Below are positions 14,101 to 29,100 of a stretch of DNA of 64,000 nt, one piece after another. The notes beneath the pieces are model-generated. The model worked only from the letters and a program-made list of their open reading frames with translations, searched no databases and was not told the DNA's origin. Both the position numbers and the translations under genes were made by a program. The first letter of the stretch is position 1. Every line of letters begins with the position of its first letter. Source of the stretch: Nautilus pompilius (lineage: Eukaryota; Mollusca; Cephalopoda; Nautilida; Nautilidae); the NCBI GenBank assembly GCA_018389105.1, contig JACATO010000091.1:248001-312000 (forward strand), in the 5' to 3' direction.

Positions 14101-17100
14101 AACCATCCCCATAGCATAGTCATTGTTGCCCTACCAATTGCAGAAATGTTTCATCACTTTTTTTCTATACAACATCCATGTGCTTACCTTTGGCATCAGT
14201 TATGTGTAGGATGAATTTATGCCATTATACTGTTTGTTTGTGTCAGGAGCGGTACTTTTCTTTCCTCCACAACTACTACTATCCTGCTGATCATGTAGGC
14301 ACTTTTTTAATAATAAAAAAAGAAGAAATTTGCACATTTTTTGACCATCGTGTAAAAATGTATGTCGTCATATGCGATGATGAATGAGTAGTTACAGTTC
14401 TCTAGGAGGAGCAGACAGCGCATTTAATGGATGCCTTTTGCTTTCATGGTTGATTACTATTTGCTAATTTACTGGTGAGTGGACTGTCAGATACCATCCG
14501 GTTATAGAAATGGTCTTTAATAGAAAGAGGAATCTTTTATCAAGGAAGCTGACTGATGTTGTTCATCCTGATGGTACTGTTCTTTTTCTCTCTCTATGTC
14601 GTGTTTCCTGGTTGTTGGTATATCCATAGCTCGGTCCACCAAGTCCCTTCCTAAAAGCTGCCAGTTTTGTTTATCCATGGCAGCATTATACATTCTCAAT
14701 CCAAGAACTGCCCGTCACCATAAAGTGTCTTCGCAGCCGTCCACTCCAATGGTACCAGGAACAAATTAGTTGGTGGTTTCTGCTGTTTAATCACCCAGAT
14801 CACTTCATCAACGGTTTTCATACCTACCTCTTGTTGAATATCGATTTTTCTGTTCTGCATTTATGGATTAAGTGCATATGCAAGTAATAGTCTTTATCGT
14901 GAAGTACTCATGTTATTGTTCTATATCATACTGTAGTGTTTTCCATATCCATTTGATAGAGGTTCTGTGTTGACTCCTACCCATCTTACACCTGGGCCAC
15001 TGCTCAAGAGCCCCCAACTGTACCTAAGTAATTTGCTTGCTCACCTAGCTGAAACCACCTGCTGTGAGATATCTGCAGAGCTCAAAAGTCAGGATGGGCA
15101 TTTTCCCAGAAGAATGTGTTTGTGTGTGTGTGTATATATGGGCAATATTGTAAAATGTGAATTATGCAGCTTTAATTTAAACAAAATTATTAATATTTTT
15201 GGGCAACATTTTGTAGAAAATATATGTTTGCATGGGCCACAGAATTGTTTGTACACTGTTGAGTTTCACACGCTCCCATACTTGGTGAATTCCAGAAAGT
15301 CTTTGAAACCTACATTACCTTTGCCGCAGGAATTTAATTATGGAAATTTTACTTTGAGCTGGATTTTTTTTTGCTTCACAAGATAAAAAAGCTCATCTTT
15401 CAGCCCTCATGGAAAGGGGTTAGGTGGACGGGTCAGGGTTGTAACCTTAAAACATTAGCATGCATTCAGAATTGAGCGCATGCGCCGTGATGTTGGTAGT
15501 GAAAGAGTTTAAGCAGACAAAAAAATCCTGTTAGCAGTTTAGTTTGTGTAGGAGGTGGTTTTAAATGCTTACAGTTGTCATGGTGGCAGCATCTCACTCG
15601 TTTCTTCTTTTTCGCTCGCTCACAGTGCCGACCAATTTCATTGGAATGGACTTTGGAAAGAACAATTTTCCCTGGTGGTCAACTTGGATTTTGGTTGTCA
15701 TCGTCATTGTTCATCTGATCATCGAGGTCACTTTAGAAATCCATGACTGCTACACCCATAAAAAGAACAAAGGTAGGTTGTAGATCCACCTTTCCTCGTC
15801 CACTCTTGCGGCTTGTTTTTTCCTTTCGTTTCTCCAGCTGCAGGAAAAATAAGAAAAAAATTTGGATAAAATTGATTTTTTTTAGTTTACAGATCTACGT
15901 TTAATATTGTTTTTGAAAAAAGAGAAAGGGATTGGATAGAGGCAGAGACATTGTCTCTTTAGCCCCCCCCCCCCCACACACACTGGTCAACAGGTAAAAG
16001 TGGCTCCGCTCTTCAAGACATCATGGGACATAATCCCAGCAGCGCTAACAGAATTATCTCCCCCCCCCAACTTTAAAAAGTAAATAATTTAATAAATACA
16101 AATAAATGAAGTAAATAGTAATTGTAATTTGTTTGAAATTTCCACCAAACTGATGTGTGTGTTTTAATTGTTGTATTGTATTCCCTGCAGTACATATTAC
16201 AATCTGCGTGTGTTTTGTTTCTTGGGGTAAGTATATTTTTTTTTGTGAATTAAAATGACAAGCAACATTTGCTTTAGAATTAAGTTATAAATGTAATGCA
16301 AAGGGTTCCTTTTCCATGAGTATTTATCCTTTATGAACCTATTAAACCTCATGTTTTGTTTTGGTGCCCTAACCAGGATTCCACAGATCAATCTAGGCTG
16401 CTTCTACGCATGCAAAAGAGAGAAAAAAAACAGATACTTGTCACTCAGAACTATCTTGCGTACAACAGGAAAGCATTTGTCATAATGTATTTGGATATTG
16501 CAACAATAAAAGAAAATAGATTCGTATTAGGTTAAAAGGTTAAGAGAAGCCCTTTTTGAGCTACAGCAATAGTTTCTTGCTTGGTGGCTATTTCAGGGAT
16601 GAAGGTCACTTGAAAGATGATTTCGACAGCCATCAGCAGATTAGTTAATAGAGCAATCTTTGAAACTCTTATCCCTGCTCCGATCTATCCAGACAGTGGA
16701 ATTCTGGAGTTTCACTGTAGATTGTAAGGCTTGATTGATTAGCAATTTGAATGTCAGAGAAACTTGAAACTTAGTAATTAGCCTGTCATAGAGAGAGAGA
16801 GGGAGAGTATGTCTGTCTGCCTGCCTTGGCCTTTTGACAAGTGAGATACCAAGTTACAGAGGCTGTTACAGATCTTTGTTTGAAATCCTTCAGCTTAACC
16901 CATTTTGTTTCTGCTCTGTTCACATCTATCCAGGCCAACCTGCCATAATTTATCACATTACCAAACCACCATTTGTTAATAGCTTTGCACTTTTATGTAC
17001 TTTATACCCTCTGCCATGTTGCTAAAGCTGTGTTGTGTTTACTTATGAATTGTATCTGGGCTTACTAAACTAAAAAGTGTATAGTAGTGAAATGTTGAGC

Positions 17101-20100
17101 CTTCATGTTGATGTGTCATTTGGGTGAAAGACTGTAGTATGGTGGAAGCTTATTTTTAGATGATCAATTTTTCTCCCAGCTGCTGTAAGCTAATAAGAAC
17201 TAGTTCATCCCTGCTTATCCACCCTTGGAAAGTGGAAGAAAGTAGTGGTTTATTTAGCAGCAGTGCCATCATTGTTGTCAAGTTGCTTCTGGTTGTGGAG
17301 GACAGTCCAGAGTTGAGTTACAGGCTGGTATGTTAGTATGCTGGCTCGCCACTGATCATCAAAGAGTCAAGGACCTTTCTCAAGCTAAGAGGAAAATCTG
17401 GGAGTTGTTTAAAACTGATCAGCAATCTCTTTACATTCAAGGAATTTCAATTTTTAAATTTAAAAAAAAAATTTGAATCATGAACATCTGTATTGCATCA
17501 AGGGCTACGATTGTTTTCTAGCTCCTGTGCAGGCGTTTAACAACGCGAGTCATGGATCGGTATATTGCTGTGTTGAAAGCAGAAGTGACGGCAAAAAGTT
17601 AGGAGACTGAAAAGTCTGACAGCCATCTCCAGAGCTGTTTCTCATTCCCTGACAGCAGTGCCATTACCTAGAATTTTTTTTTGTAGATCAACAGGGGAAA
17701 CATTTGAGTTGTCGTCACAGTAGATGTCACCAGTAGCAGCATATAACCATCTAGTTTATGTAAAAACTGTTAACCTCCTTACAATGATAGTGACCCTCAG
17801 CGGTACATCACTCACTAATTTTGTTAGAGCCTGCATGCCTACCTGCGTATAGTACACCTCATCGGCAGGAGTACATCACTCACTGTATTCATATGTACAG
17901 TGAACAGGATCAGAAGAGGTACATCACAGTCTTACTTTCATAAATACACTCCACCAATACGGCAGTAGATGTGACCAGCTTTGGTGTTTTAATTTTTAAT
18001 ATCAAGGTCTATTTTTTACTTAGAGATATTCAAGCAGAGGGGCTGTTTCCATTGTGCAGATGGGAGCATCTTTGATCAACTGCTTCAAGACTAAATGGAA
18101 GCTGAAGGCTCCATATCATCCCTGGAAGTTTAAGAGCAAAAATTACTCTGGTACAATTTGCATGACTCCCCAGCAAGAAGTAACAAGTTAAAGGTGATCA
18201 CCAGAAATGCAAGGTTTGGTCTAAATATCAGTTCAAGGCTAGAGACAGAAAGCTTAGAAAATACGACCAAATGTTGAAAAATACATTAAGGGAGCACAGA
18301 AAAAACAAGTCAAATTTCATCTGAGAAATCTTCCTTGGCCAAGACTGCCACTCACTCAGATATCAAGCTGATGAATCTGTGATGTCCGCTCTGGCAGCTG
18401 ACTTTAAGATCTCCAAGGTTTATCAAACCAGCTATTCTCAATAATGTTAAACACTTTAAAGTTATTAAAAAAATGGAGTTTGCAGGAACAGAAATGTGTT
18501 GTCTCACAAAGAAGTTAACTTATGATTTGCAGCCAAACAGACTCTCAGTGGGACTGGTGTCCACTAGTCCACTGTAGATGCAGACATTTAGAAATAAATG
18601 TACCAATCTCTGCAGCACTTGACCACAAAACATCTGGAAAGGCATCCTTTAAGAGTTATTGTTTGCTGCGTAGTTTCTCTATGGTACATGGTGTCTACCG
18701 CAGACCAAACCATTGAGAAGTTGTCCAGCATGCTGATCAACTGACACTGGAATACAGCAAACACATGCAACACAGTAAAGGCGAAGTGCAAAGATCATTC
18801 TGAGCATTTTTGTCATATATAACAAAATGAAGGTGAGTAGTTCAGTCCCACTGACAAATAGCCCTATAGCCCTGACAATTTTCTCCTTGTCATCTTGCCA
18901 AGGATGCCATGAAGAAGAATACTTGGCACACCCCGTCAGTATGTTTCATCCTATTTCACAGGCAGGCTGCCATTAAAAGCGAATTTTCTCCACTAACAAG
19001 GACTTGCTAGCCGATGGTTTAGGAATAGATAGATACACCAGTCACATACAGGAAGACTCAAGAGGCAGTGTCTGTCAGCAGGGCATTGATTGGATCCTGT
19101 CACCATGCAAAGAACACATCAGCTTTACCTTTACCATAAAAAGGGAAACAAGGGGGCCAAGAGTCAGCTTAATGTGGCAAGGAAGAAAAAGTTCAAGTTG
19201 GAGAAAGCTGCAGGTAGATGAGCTATTAAAAGATGCTGAAAAACTTGCTGTTCAGGAAGAAAAGTAGAATTACACAAATCTGCTGGCCATCTCTAATGTA
19301 TTCAGGGGAGAAAGTAGTGGACTTAAGATCAGTCTTAAACTGAACATTCTTATTTACTATAAAATACTGCTTTTATTAATGCTGTTAAACATATACAGCT
19401 TAATTCTCGATATTTAAGACGGCAAGAAAAACATTCGCGGCACAGGTGTCAACTGCAAGTGTCATTAACCCTTAAATGGTACCCATCATTACATGACAAT
19501 TTAACTTTTCCCACCACTGTTTAAGTTCCAAACTAATTTATGGTAACAGTAGAGGCCTGTGGAGGTTACTACCATTGCCCACCAGCTGTGAGAAAATTCC
19601 TCAGTCCTCCGGTGGCTTTACCTTGCTGATCATCATGGATGATGCCTCTCCCCTGATCTCTCGGGGAGGAGGATATGTGGGTGGAAGTGTACACTGGCCC
19701 TGCTGAAAAATTTTGAGAATGGATGATCTGCGATGAGGAGGAGCACTGACCATCAGATGCATCATCTGGTGAGAAAAGTGAAGAATATCGAGTGAGAGGT
19801 GCGAGGAGGACCCCCCTCACTTTTGGCCTTTGTACGGTCAGGCAGTGATGGTTTGATGCCCACTTGCTCTTTTCTGATAAAGGAAAGGCGAACAAGCAAA
19901 CCAGACCTCCATGCCCACCCCTTCTTAACCGCTAAGCCAGGAAAGATTGCTCCAGACTTGTCGGCACCACCCTCTACTGTTCTTCCCTGCACTCTGCCAT
20001 GCCGAAAACAAAGCTAGTTAATAATAAGATGTTCCTGCGTGTTTTTGTAATATTTATCTTAATTTTACATGCAAATCTATCATTTCATACAGGTGGTGGG

Positions 20101-23100
20101 TGTTTTTTTTGTTTTTGTTTTGTTTTGCATATATTGATTGGATTTTTTACCCTATACTGCCTGGCAGTTGAGGGTTAATCAGTTATTGAAGAATTCTTTT
20201 TGTATGCAGACAGTTTGGTTGATAGTTGAATGAAATTAGCATATCTGTCAATCAAAATATATATATATATTCTATACAAAGACTGAGTATAAACTAACCC
20301 TAACTTCTCACCATTTGGATAATTTTACCTGACCTACAGTGGTTGAGATAATTCAGTTAACAATTATTTGATAGTCAGTGGAAAGAACTTGTTGGAGAAC
20401 TCTCCTGTCAACTGTAGAAGTCATTCATCAGGTTGTGTTTCAGAATTTATTATGTTGTTGTCCTAAGCCCTTTTCAGCATAGATAAAAGTTGGATTTCAG
20501 ATGAAGATTTCTCTGTTGTTGGGTTAGTGCTTTACCTGTCTCTCTCTCTCTTTTTTGTTAGTAAATATTTGCCCTGGAAGAGGTGGAAAACAGTATTGGC
20601 TGTAGCGGCAACAGGTCCTTAAAACCCCAACTTTTCCTCTCTCTCTCTCTCTCTTTAAAATCAATGCCATAGTTTCATTTCCCAACTCTCCGTGTTTTCC
20701 ATTAGACCGATTTCCAGCTCATTTTTCTGTCTGGTACACGCAGGTTAATTACTTGTGCACAACCATTTACTGCGCGGCCAATCAATGCAAAACACCAATC
20801 TCACAAACAAGATATCAATTTCCGTGCAGCTTTAACTGTTTCAATTCATAACAAACTGAGTAGGTGGGAGGGAGGGGGAGCCCCCAGCGGTGGAAGAAGA
20901 AAAGAGTTTGTGATGGGATAGATGGCCACAGAACCAGGCATCTCGGATGCAGAGGAAACCACACGTGAAAAACTGTACGCGGGGCTTAACGCTGGTTTCT
21001 TTGTTAAATTGAGCAGGTATTGATTTTACATCCTCAAGCTTTATTGTGGAATTCGTTTCCATTGACAGCTGACTCAGAAGCCCCCCCCCCTCATTCTCCT
21101 CCTAAGAGTACAGGGACCTCGCCGTTTGCTCGGCATGGCTTCTCCTGACGCGCTGCAGCTCGTTTAACACATCCCTTGCGGCTTTGATGAGGGACATGGA
21201 CCTTTAGCTAAACTGCCACTTCAGGGTGAGTGGACCTTGAGTGGTCGCAGCGCAGAGACAGAAGCGGCTTTGAACTCTGTTTCAACTTCATGTTTTTTGA
21301 CAAAATTCAAAACTGACGAGGGAGAGAGGGAGGAATAGATGTTATGACTTATCTCTGTTCTAAAGAAACAGAAGGGGTGAGGGCTGAGCGATAAACAAAC
21401 AGATTTCCAAAATGGCTAAAGTTTTATTCAGCGAATGTTCAACACACGCTCTCGTCTTTATGTGACAACCTTTATCCAAAAAAAATAGGTAAATTACAAG
21501 TAATTTTTAGGGGCGTGAACGGGAAAACAAGGAATTCTAACATAGATAATGTAAACAAAAATGAATTAAAGGAAGTCACTAGTGCATATGATGCCTGTGT
21601 GTGATTCACAGCTACTTTGCGTGATACCTATAACCCTGTCAACAAAAGCAACGGACAATGAAATCCATTGTCTTATGAGAAAAGTTTGCGGTTTTTGTAG
21701 TGATCTTGGAGGAGGATGGAAGGGGGTGACATCTTCCTAGGGCATCCCTAACATCTTCAGTAGAATTTAGCTCAAGAGAATGCGCTGGGGCCATATCATT
21801 TGAGTAATATTTGGTCATGAAGACATTGGTCAGTGCCCTTTATGGATGAACATTATCATCTGTTAAAATGAAGTTAACTCCAATTACACTTATGTTTGGT
21901 CTGACATAGGAATCCACAATCTTGTTCCTCTACCTAATTATAGTCAAGTATCTCCCTAAATCACATGCAGGACTCTACACCCACCCACTGCAATTTAAGG
22001 AGATTTCAGTATACTGGAATAAGTGATGTATTTCCATTACAACAACAAAAAAACTCTGCTATTTTATCTCATGAAAGTGGTGAAATGGAAACAATTATGA
22101 AAGGTACCTGTGTGGAGGAACAGTGTAGTCAACCAAAATGTCTAAATTGGTGGACTTTATTTCCCGAAATGATGATGAAGTAAAGCCAGCTTCTTATAAC
22201 CCTTGGTCTCTGCGCACACAGCTTCATAATTATTAACATTTCAGTAGTGATTTGCTGCAAACAATTGACTTTCTCCAAAGCAAAAACCTTTAATTGTCTG
22301 TAGCATGTGCTTAGAACACTGGTACGGGAAAGAGTTTTGTGTTTTGTTTTTTTGGCCTCAGATCTGGTTGGCAAATCATTTTGTTCCAGTTCCACCTGTT
22401 GATTGTGAATTTTTCTTTACCCGGTTTTTCCTAACGAGAGAGGAAGGAAAAGGCTGGTAAGGCGAGGTTTACTGTCAAATAGTCTTTCTTGAGTTACTTT
22501 TTCTGATAACATCAGATGGTTGCAAAGCCTGAATTAAGATGGATAAAAGCTAAATAATAAGTAATCATAATTAATGAGTTCTTCTAACACACCTGTCATT
22601 TTAAACTTAGGTGGTTCATTAAAAAACAACTATTTAATGCAGCTTGAAATAGAATTATAATTCCTGTGTGGAATTTTAGCAAAACAATTTTAAAACACGC
22701 TTAGCTTGTCATTCCATTTTTGGTGATGCTTGAATTACTTCCTAATTTTATGCTATTAATAATGACACCAGTACATGGGAATGAGCTTTATTTACATATA
22801 ATGATCTCCATCTTTTTCACTCCAGATATAAAAGGTTTTCTCTCTTTTTTTTAAAATAAGCTCATAGCCTTGTTATCATCAGCTTAATACACCTGATAAA
22901 AAAACAGTGGAATACCTATTTTTAATGCCTGCAAATGGTTTTTGGAACCAAGAAACTTTATCTTAAATGTCTTGAGGTTATAAGTTTCCAAGGTTGGCAT
23001 TTGCAGTCTGCGTAAAGGTAGAAGGTTGAGCACGTGTGGAAGATGGAAATTGCAGTATTTACTTGTTTTTTTTTCGTCCTGAGGTATTAAACAGCTCTTC

Positions 23101-26100
23101 CCAGTTTTTTGTCAGAGTTCGCTTATCTACTGTACTCGCACTATAAGGCATTGAAGCAAAATCATGATTAATAACTAAGTTGGCAACTCTAAAGTGCAAG
23201 CAGACCGACAGACTTATGAAAACTGAAGAAGGTAAAACTGATAGGATTTGATGTACAGGTGACTTGATATTTGTAGCTTTTCAGCTCGTATGCTTTGTGA
23301 GAATCCCAGTCAGTTTTTACACTATGTGAATACTCAACCTTTTCTTGGAAGGTGTTTTTAAAAAAATTACTGGTTAAAAGTTTATTTTCTACATAATATC
23401 ACTTGAGTTGGATAGATAGTTTTATGATTGAACTTTGGCATAAAGGCAACTGTTTATAATTCATTGTAGCAGTTATACCTGTAAATATTGGTATATCAGT
23501 TTAACAGTTGCTATGTGATCATTAAAACGTTAATAACAAAATTAATTTATGGCTAATTATATTGTATTTATATTGATTTCTTTAAAATAACAACAAAACC
23601 TGATATTGTTCAAATGACTTGAAGCAAACGCAAAGTGTATTATGTTTTATATAGAGAATACATACTGCATATGGATTTTAAGGTAAAGTTACTAATAATT
23701 GGCTGTGTATATGTAAAAGCAGTGTTAATTATACCATTTTATTTTGTGAACTAAGGATTCAGTTTCCAGATGGTCCTCATCTTCAAATTCACATTCCAAA
23801 GTAAGAATGGAATCATTTCTTCCTTCATAGTCAAACAGCTTGCAGTTAGAAGTCTTCTATTAATCTCAGTTCTTGTCAAGATGCTAGCATTTAGACAAGT
23901 GTGGCAGATGCTTATGGCTGATGGGTTAGTGTAGTGAGTAACACATCTCCTTGTTCTAGATATTTTCAGGGTTTTAACCTTTATTGGCTCTTGACTATTT
24001 GATGTCTAGCCAGCAGTATGATTTGTCACTCTCTTCAAACTGCCTGTTCTACGTGGGTTTCTTCTAGTACTCTGTCCAGCTAGTGCTTCTACCAATGACA
24101 AAGAAGCAGCAAGATTCAGTTCTAAGTTCAAACAATGCCAGCAGCCTTTTCAGCTGAACACATGCTTCACATGTGACTTGTGTGATTTCCAGTATGCCTT
24201 ATGCATTGCCTCATAGGCTCGCCAAAATCACAGCAATTAACAACTTCACAAACAGCCAGGTGGTGTCTAGCTCTCTTCCCTCCTGTATTCATCTCATTTG
24301 TATGCAAGCCAAGGAATCTCACTTACAACCTTGTACCGACAATATCCCAACAGTAATAAGAAATAGAATATAATAATACATAAACAGTCTATTACAAATG
24401 CAACATAAAACGTATCAACACAAATGTTCGGAAACAACCATAGAAATGCAGTAAATTAAGGAGTGAAATTTATTGCAGTGAATCAGAGAATTAAAAGTAT
24501 GAGCAATCACTCAGATATGCAAGTCCATCTTCATTGGTATAGTTGGCAACTAGCATCTTCAGGCAGTGATTAATGATGCTGTGGCTTTGTGTTCAATCCC
24601 ATCGCAGCCTGCTCGGTCAAAATTTCATTACTGGCTTGTATTCTTAGTTTAATGACAAGCCTACAAATTGATGAGTGTGTGATTGCCATTTGTTGGTCGA
24701 AAGCTCGGTGCCAGCCAGCCACCCAGAGAATTATTGGCTTGAGGCAGATTGTCTTGAACTCTGCTGTTAACACTCCACGTTTCAATCTCAAACAAGGGTC
24801 ATCTTCATCTCACTTTAACAATACCAGGCCTTGTACTCTCAAAATAGTCCAAAAAGTCTATTCTTTCATCTGTTTATGGAGAGAGGCCATCAGAGCATTA
24901 AAAATGTCAGTGGCATTATTTGGTGGAACAAATGCAGGTGCCTGTAAACGTTTAATCAGTAGAGCATTTTCTGGTTCCATATACCAGGCTTGGAGTCCAA
25001 GAGACTGAATATTGTGCCACAAACATTGAGCGAAGTGGTAAAAGCATAAAAAACCTGGTGGTTGGAAAATGTTCAGGGTCAGCTGTAATTGACTTGAGAT
25101 TCATCATTTCTAACATTCTTCACGTAACTGAATATGATGATGTATGTGGGTTTTGTCAATAATAACTCGGACAGTGTACAGGTTGGCTCATAAAGGTGCG
25201 CTGTCGAATGTGCCATCATAAAACCAGTGTGGCTTGGTGGACGAGGGGTCTAGATTTTTAGACGTTGTTAATACAACCACTTGCTCATTTTCAAATGCCA
25301 AAAATGGTTCCCCCTCTGGTCATGAGTTTTAGATCTTCACATATATCGTCACTATCAGGGGTTGTCCTCTTCCGTCTAATCATTTGTGCCATTGTTTCCT
25401 TTTTAGGCAACAAGCCAACTTCACTCAGAGGAAAATTTTCCATACAATCGTGTATGATGCTGCTAGTAGATTCCTCAGATTATCCAGCTCATTGCTTTAT
25501 TTTGTGTACAGATTTTAGAGCATAAATGCATGTTGTGTCTGGCGGATGTGTGTTCCAATGGAGTACCCTGGATGACATCATTAATTGTCTGCAGCCTCCC
25601 GCTTTTCACCTCTCCAGTAAGTTTCCCTGGCTCTTTCTCTGTCAAGGCATAGCCTTTATAGATACGCTTCCTGCCACCTTTATTAATCTAAAAAAAAACT
25701 CCATGCTTTTGTTGTGTCGTGCTAACCCACTTGGAAAGTAAGTGGACTCTGGATGCGGAAGAATTTATACGTGAGCCAGCAAACAGCAGTCAAGGTGACT
25801 CAGGCAGACAACAAACTGCCTATCAATAGCCGAAAGATGGGTGATGCCATTATTTCATTGGCTAGTCTCTGAATGGCTCAGGACAATGTTACTATTACAC
25901 CAGCTTGATGGTGTTGCTATGGTGTCAGGATGCTATTACATCAGCTCGTTGACTTGCCATCCTATCAGCTTTATTCTTCAATGATGGGCTGTTACTAACC
26001 CTGTTTGTAGGAATGAAAGTAAAATGGGAAGTTGAAGCATTTTAAAAAAAAAAAAATATATTGGAAAGAAATATTTTACCCGAGGAAACGTGTGAAATAT

Positions 26101-29100
26101 GATTTTCTGTCCATTTTGTCTGTTTGCCGGCATAAGGTCTGCCTACTCTTACAACACTCGTATCGTCGTCAGCCACTTCTGTAGGCTACCGGTCTCGATT
26201 TCAAAAAAATTCTTAGGCATTAACTGAAGGAAAGGAAGACAGATTTCCACCTTGTATCGTAAAAACCTTATTTGCATACACAGTCTTTGCCTTAAACCAG
26301 CTCTACCACAACGCAGTGACGATGTACCTGCCAGTGGCAGTAGCCCAGCACTAAAACTCTGGAAAGTTTACGTGGAGTCTAAATGAAAGAGACAGATGGT
26401 TATGGAAAATAAATCAAGACGTGGCTGGGGAAGATCTCTGAACAGGGTGGGGGTGGGGAGGGAAACCACCTAAAACAGATCTGGACCTAAATTACAGTTG
26501 GAACATTTAGAGACTGGCTTCAGTAAGAGGTGAAAATTATCCAGGTAGATAAAAATTAATGCAGGGGATACTGTCAGAGAGATTTCTTTGAGAGGGTAGA
26601 GGCCAATTCTCTGCCTTTCTCTTACCTGATCTGATAAGATGTTCAACAATATTAGAGGAATATAGGAAGAATTGAATTAATGTTGAAATAATGACTCAAA
26701 TGATTACCTTCAGCAAGTGGAACAAGCTGCTGTAGGGTAATTATGTAATGCAAACGAAAAACATTAAACAATATATAAATATGTCTGCCGTCGGAACTGT
26801 TTGTGGTGGCCAGCTTCCAGATGCAGTCTGACTGGCCGCTTTATGCAAAAAGTGTTTGCTGAGTGACTGGACTCTTCGTGTTTCCAACTTATAAAGGGCG
26901 ATGGTGCCAGCCAGAATGTGTTACAAAAGTCGTTTTGTGAGCGTGAGAGACGAGTTCCTCAGGGCCACCATTGAAGGAATGCCCTTGTGCTGTGGTGGAG
27001 ATGTTTACAGTCTCTCGAGCTGAGCCAGAAGCAAACTTGTCCTTTGCGGTCCACAAGTTAACATGCACCAAACCATCTAAGATGGTGCATGCCAGCCATA
27101 AGGCCGCCATCTTGCTGGCCCTTCACAGTCCCCCCTCACCTTAATGACAAAAAAAACAAACCCGAGCCCCAGATGCACTCAAATTGATAACTGCCATTTC
27201 GGCACAGGTTTTTTTTTTTAATCCAGCTTAAGATATTAAATGGAAAACATTGTACAGTCTTGAATAATGCATTTGAAACCCGATTTTCTCGCTCTCTCTC
27301 GTCTCTCTCCATCTCTCTCTCTCTCTCTCTCTCAAATCTCTCTCGCCATCTCTCCTCCTCTCTCTCTCCATCTCTCCTATCTCCATCGCTCTCTCTCTCT
27401 CTCTCCTCCTCCATCTCTCTCCATCTCTCTCTCTCCTCTCTCGCCATCTCTCTCTCTCTCTCTCATCTCTCTCCCTCTCTCTCCATCGCTCCGCTTCTCT
27501 CTCTCCATCCCATCTCTCTCTCTCTCCATCTCGCTCTCTCCTCTCTCCATCTCTCTCTCTCTCTCCATCTCTCGCTCTCGCTCTCTCTCTCTCTCCATCT
27601 CTCCCCTCTCCTCTCTCATCTGCTCCTCTCCAATCTCTCTCTCTCTCCTCTCGTCTCTCGCTCCATCTCTCTCTCTCTCTCTCTCGCCTCGTGTGTGTGT
27701 GTGTTGTGTGTGCAGCATAGGCACACATCCTGATCGATGGGAAGGTGGCATTGAAGTGCAACTTCAGTTATGAACAAAAGAAAATAGAATTTGGAGGCAA
27801 AATAAATAAAAGAAATGTATTCAATCTTGGGTCCTAATATCAGGTTGGAAATTTTTCTGGATCTTTGTTTTTGTTTTTAATGCAAAGAAAATATTGGCTA
27901 TAGATCAAGAAAGAATATTTCGTGTTGAACTATTTCCTTTCCTGTTTGTTTGGTTTTGCTTTGTTAAGCTCTCAGCTCTATTCATTAAACTATTGATCGT
28001 GTTAAATATGTCAACTTGGATTTTTTTTTCTTATTTTTGGAGATACCCTGTGGCAAAGTTTGATAGATAGGATTTTTACAAAACGCCAGAAGATTCTGAG
28101 CTAAGCAGATATTAGAGAGAACTGCTTACAGAAAAGCCAGCAAAAATGTTAAATTAACTACTGATATTTTTTGCCCCCCCCCCCCTCTGTGTTGGATGGA
28201 TACAGGTTGTGGTTTTGTAGCTGCATCATCGTTCAATTTGTTAGCTGACACTGAAGAGCAACGACAATGTCAGCACCGGAGCACCTGTCTACTTCCTTCC
28301 ATTTATAGATAGGTTTTCAGTGAGCAGCTTCATCAACATCCAATCTGAACATATCTCAACTGACACAGAACCTTTCATGGAGGGAAGCCACTCTGGCCTT
28401 GGGGAGGAAGGGATAACGGCTCATAAGTGCTGAAATCCAATTTCTCCCGTCTTTGGGATTTGGTTTTAATTGTTTGTTTCTTTTGATATTTAAACTAGGA
28501 TTTTAATTCTTCTTTCATGTTCCAAAATTCTTTTATATATGTTTTCCTTATTAGGATTTGTTGAGAAGGAAAGGGTATTATTCATTTTTAACTTTTGTTC
28601 CATAGTATTTCTGTAATAATTGTTTAAGATCAAAGCACATTGCGCACGGGAATCTGAAACAATTAAAGCATTTCCACATTGCATTTGAGTTGTCTATCTT
28701 GTAGGCATTGATGTACACGTACAACAACAACGACGATGATTGCATTCAGCGAGAACTAATTAGAAAAGGCAGCAATTTAATTAAACAAAAGAAAATTTAC
28801 ACATTGTGCTTACATGTTTCCTAAGCTCCCAATTCCTACTGTGTAAGTATTTAATGGAGACATCTTTTGCTTTTGTTCTTTTCCTCTCTCGCTCTAGAAT
28901 TAATTTGTTTACAGATATCAAGATACAGATTACAGTTTTTTTTTGATTATTCCTAGTTTCCTGTCTATTAACAATGGTTTATGTAATGAGAGAAAGAGAT
29001 GCATTTCTCCTCATATACCTTAACACGGGTCATGTGCCATCGTTTTTTGTGTGTGTGTGTGTCTGTCAAAAAGCAAGAAGAAAAGGACCATTTAATGCTG

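Noticed and set aside
27228-27773. Several long open frames on both strands (Arg/Glu-rich and Ser/Leu-rich)
   Set aside because: They are translations of the CT/GA simple repeat; no real protein signal.
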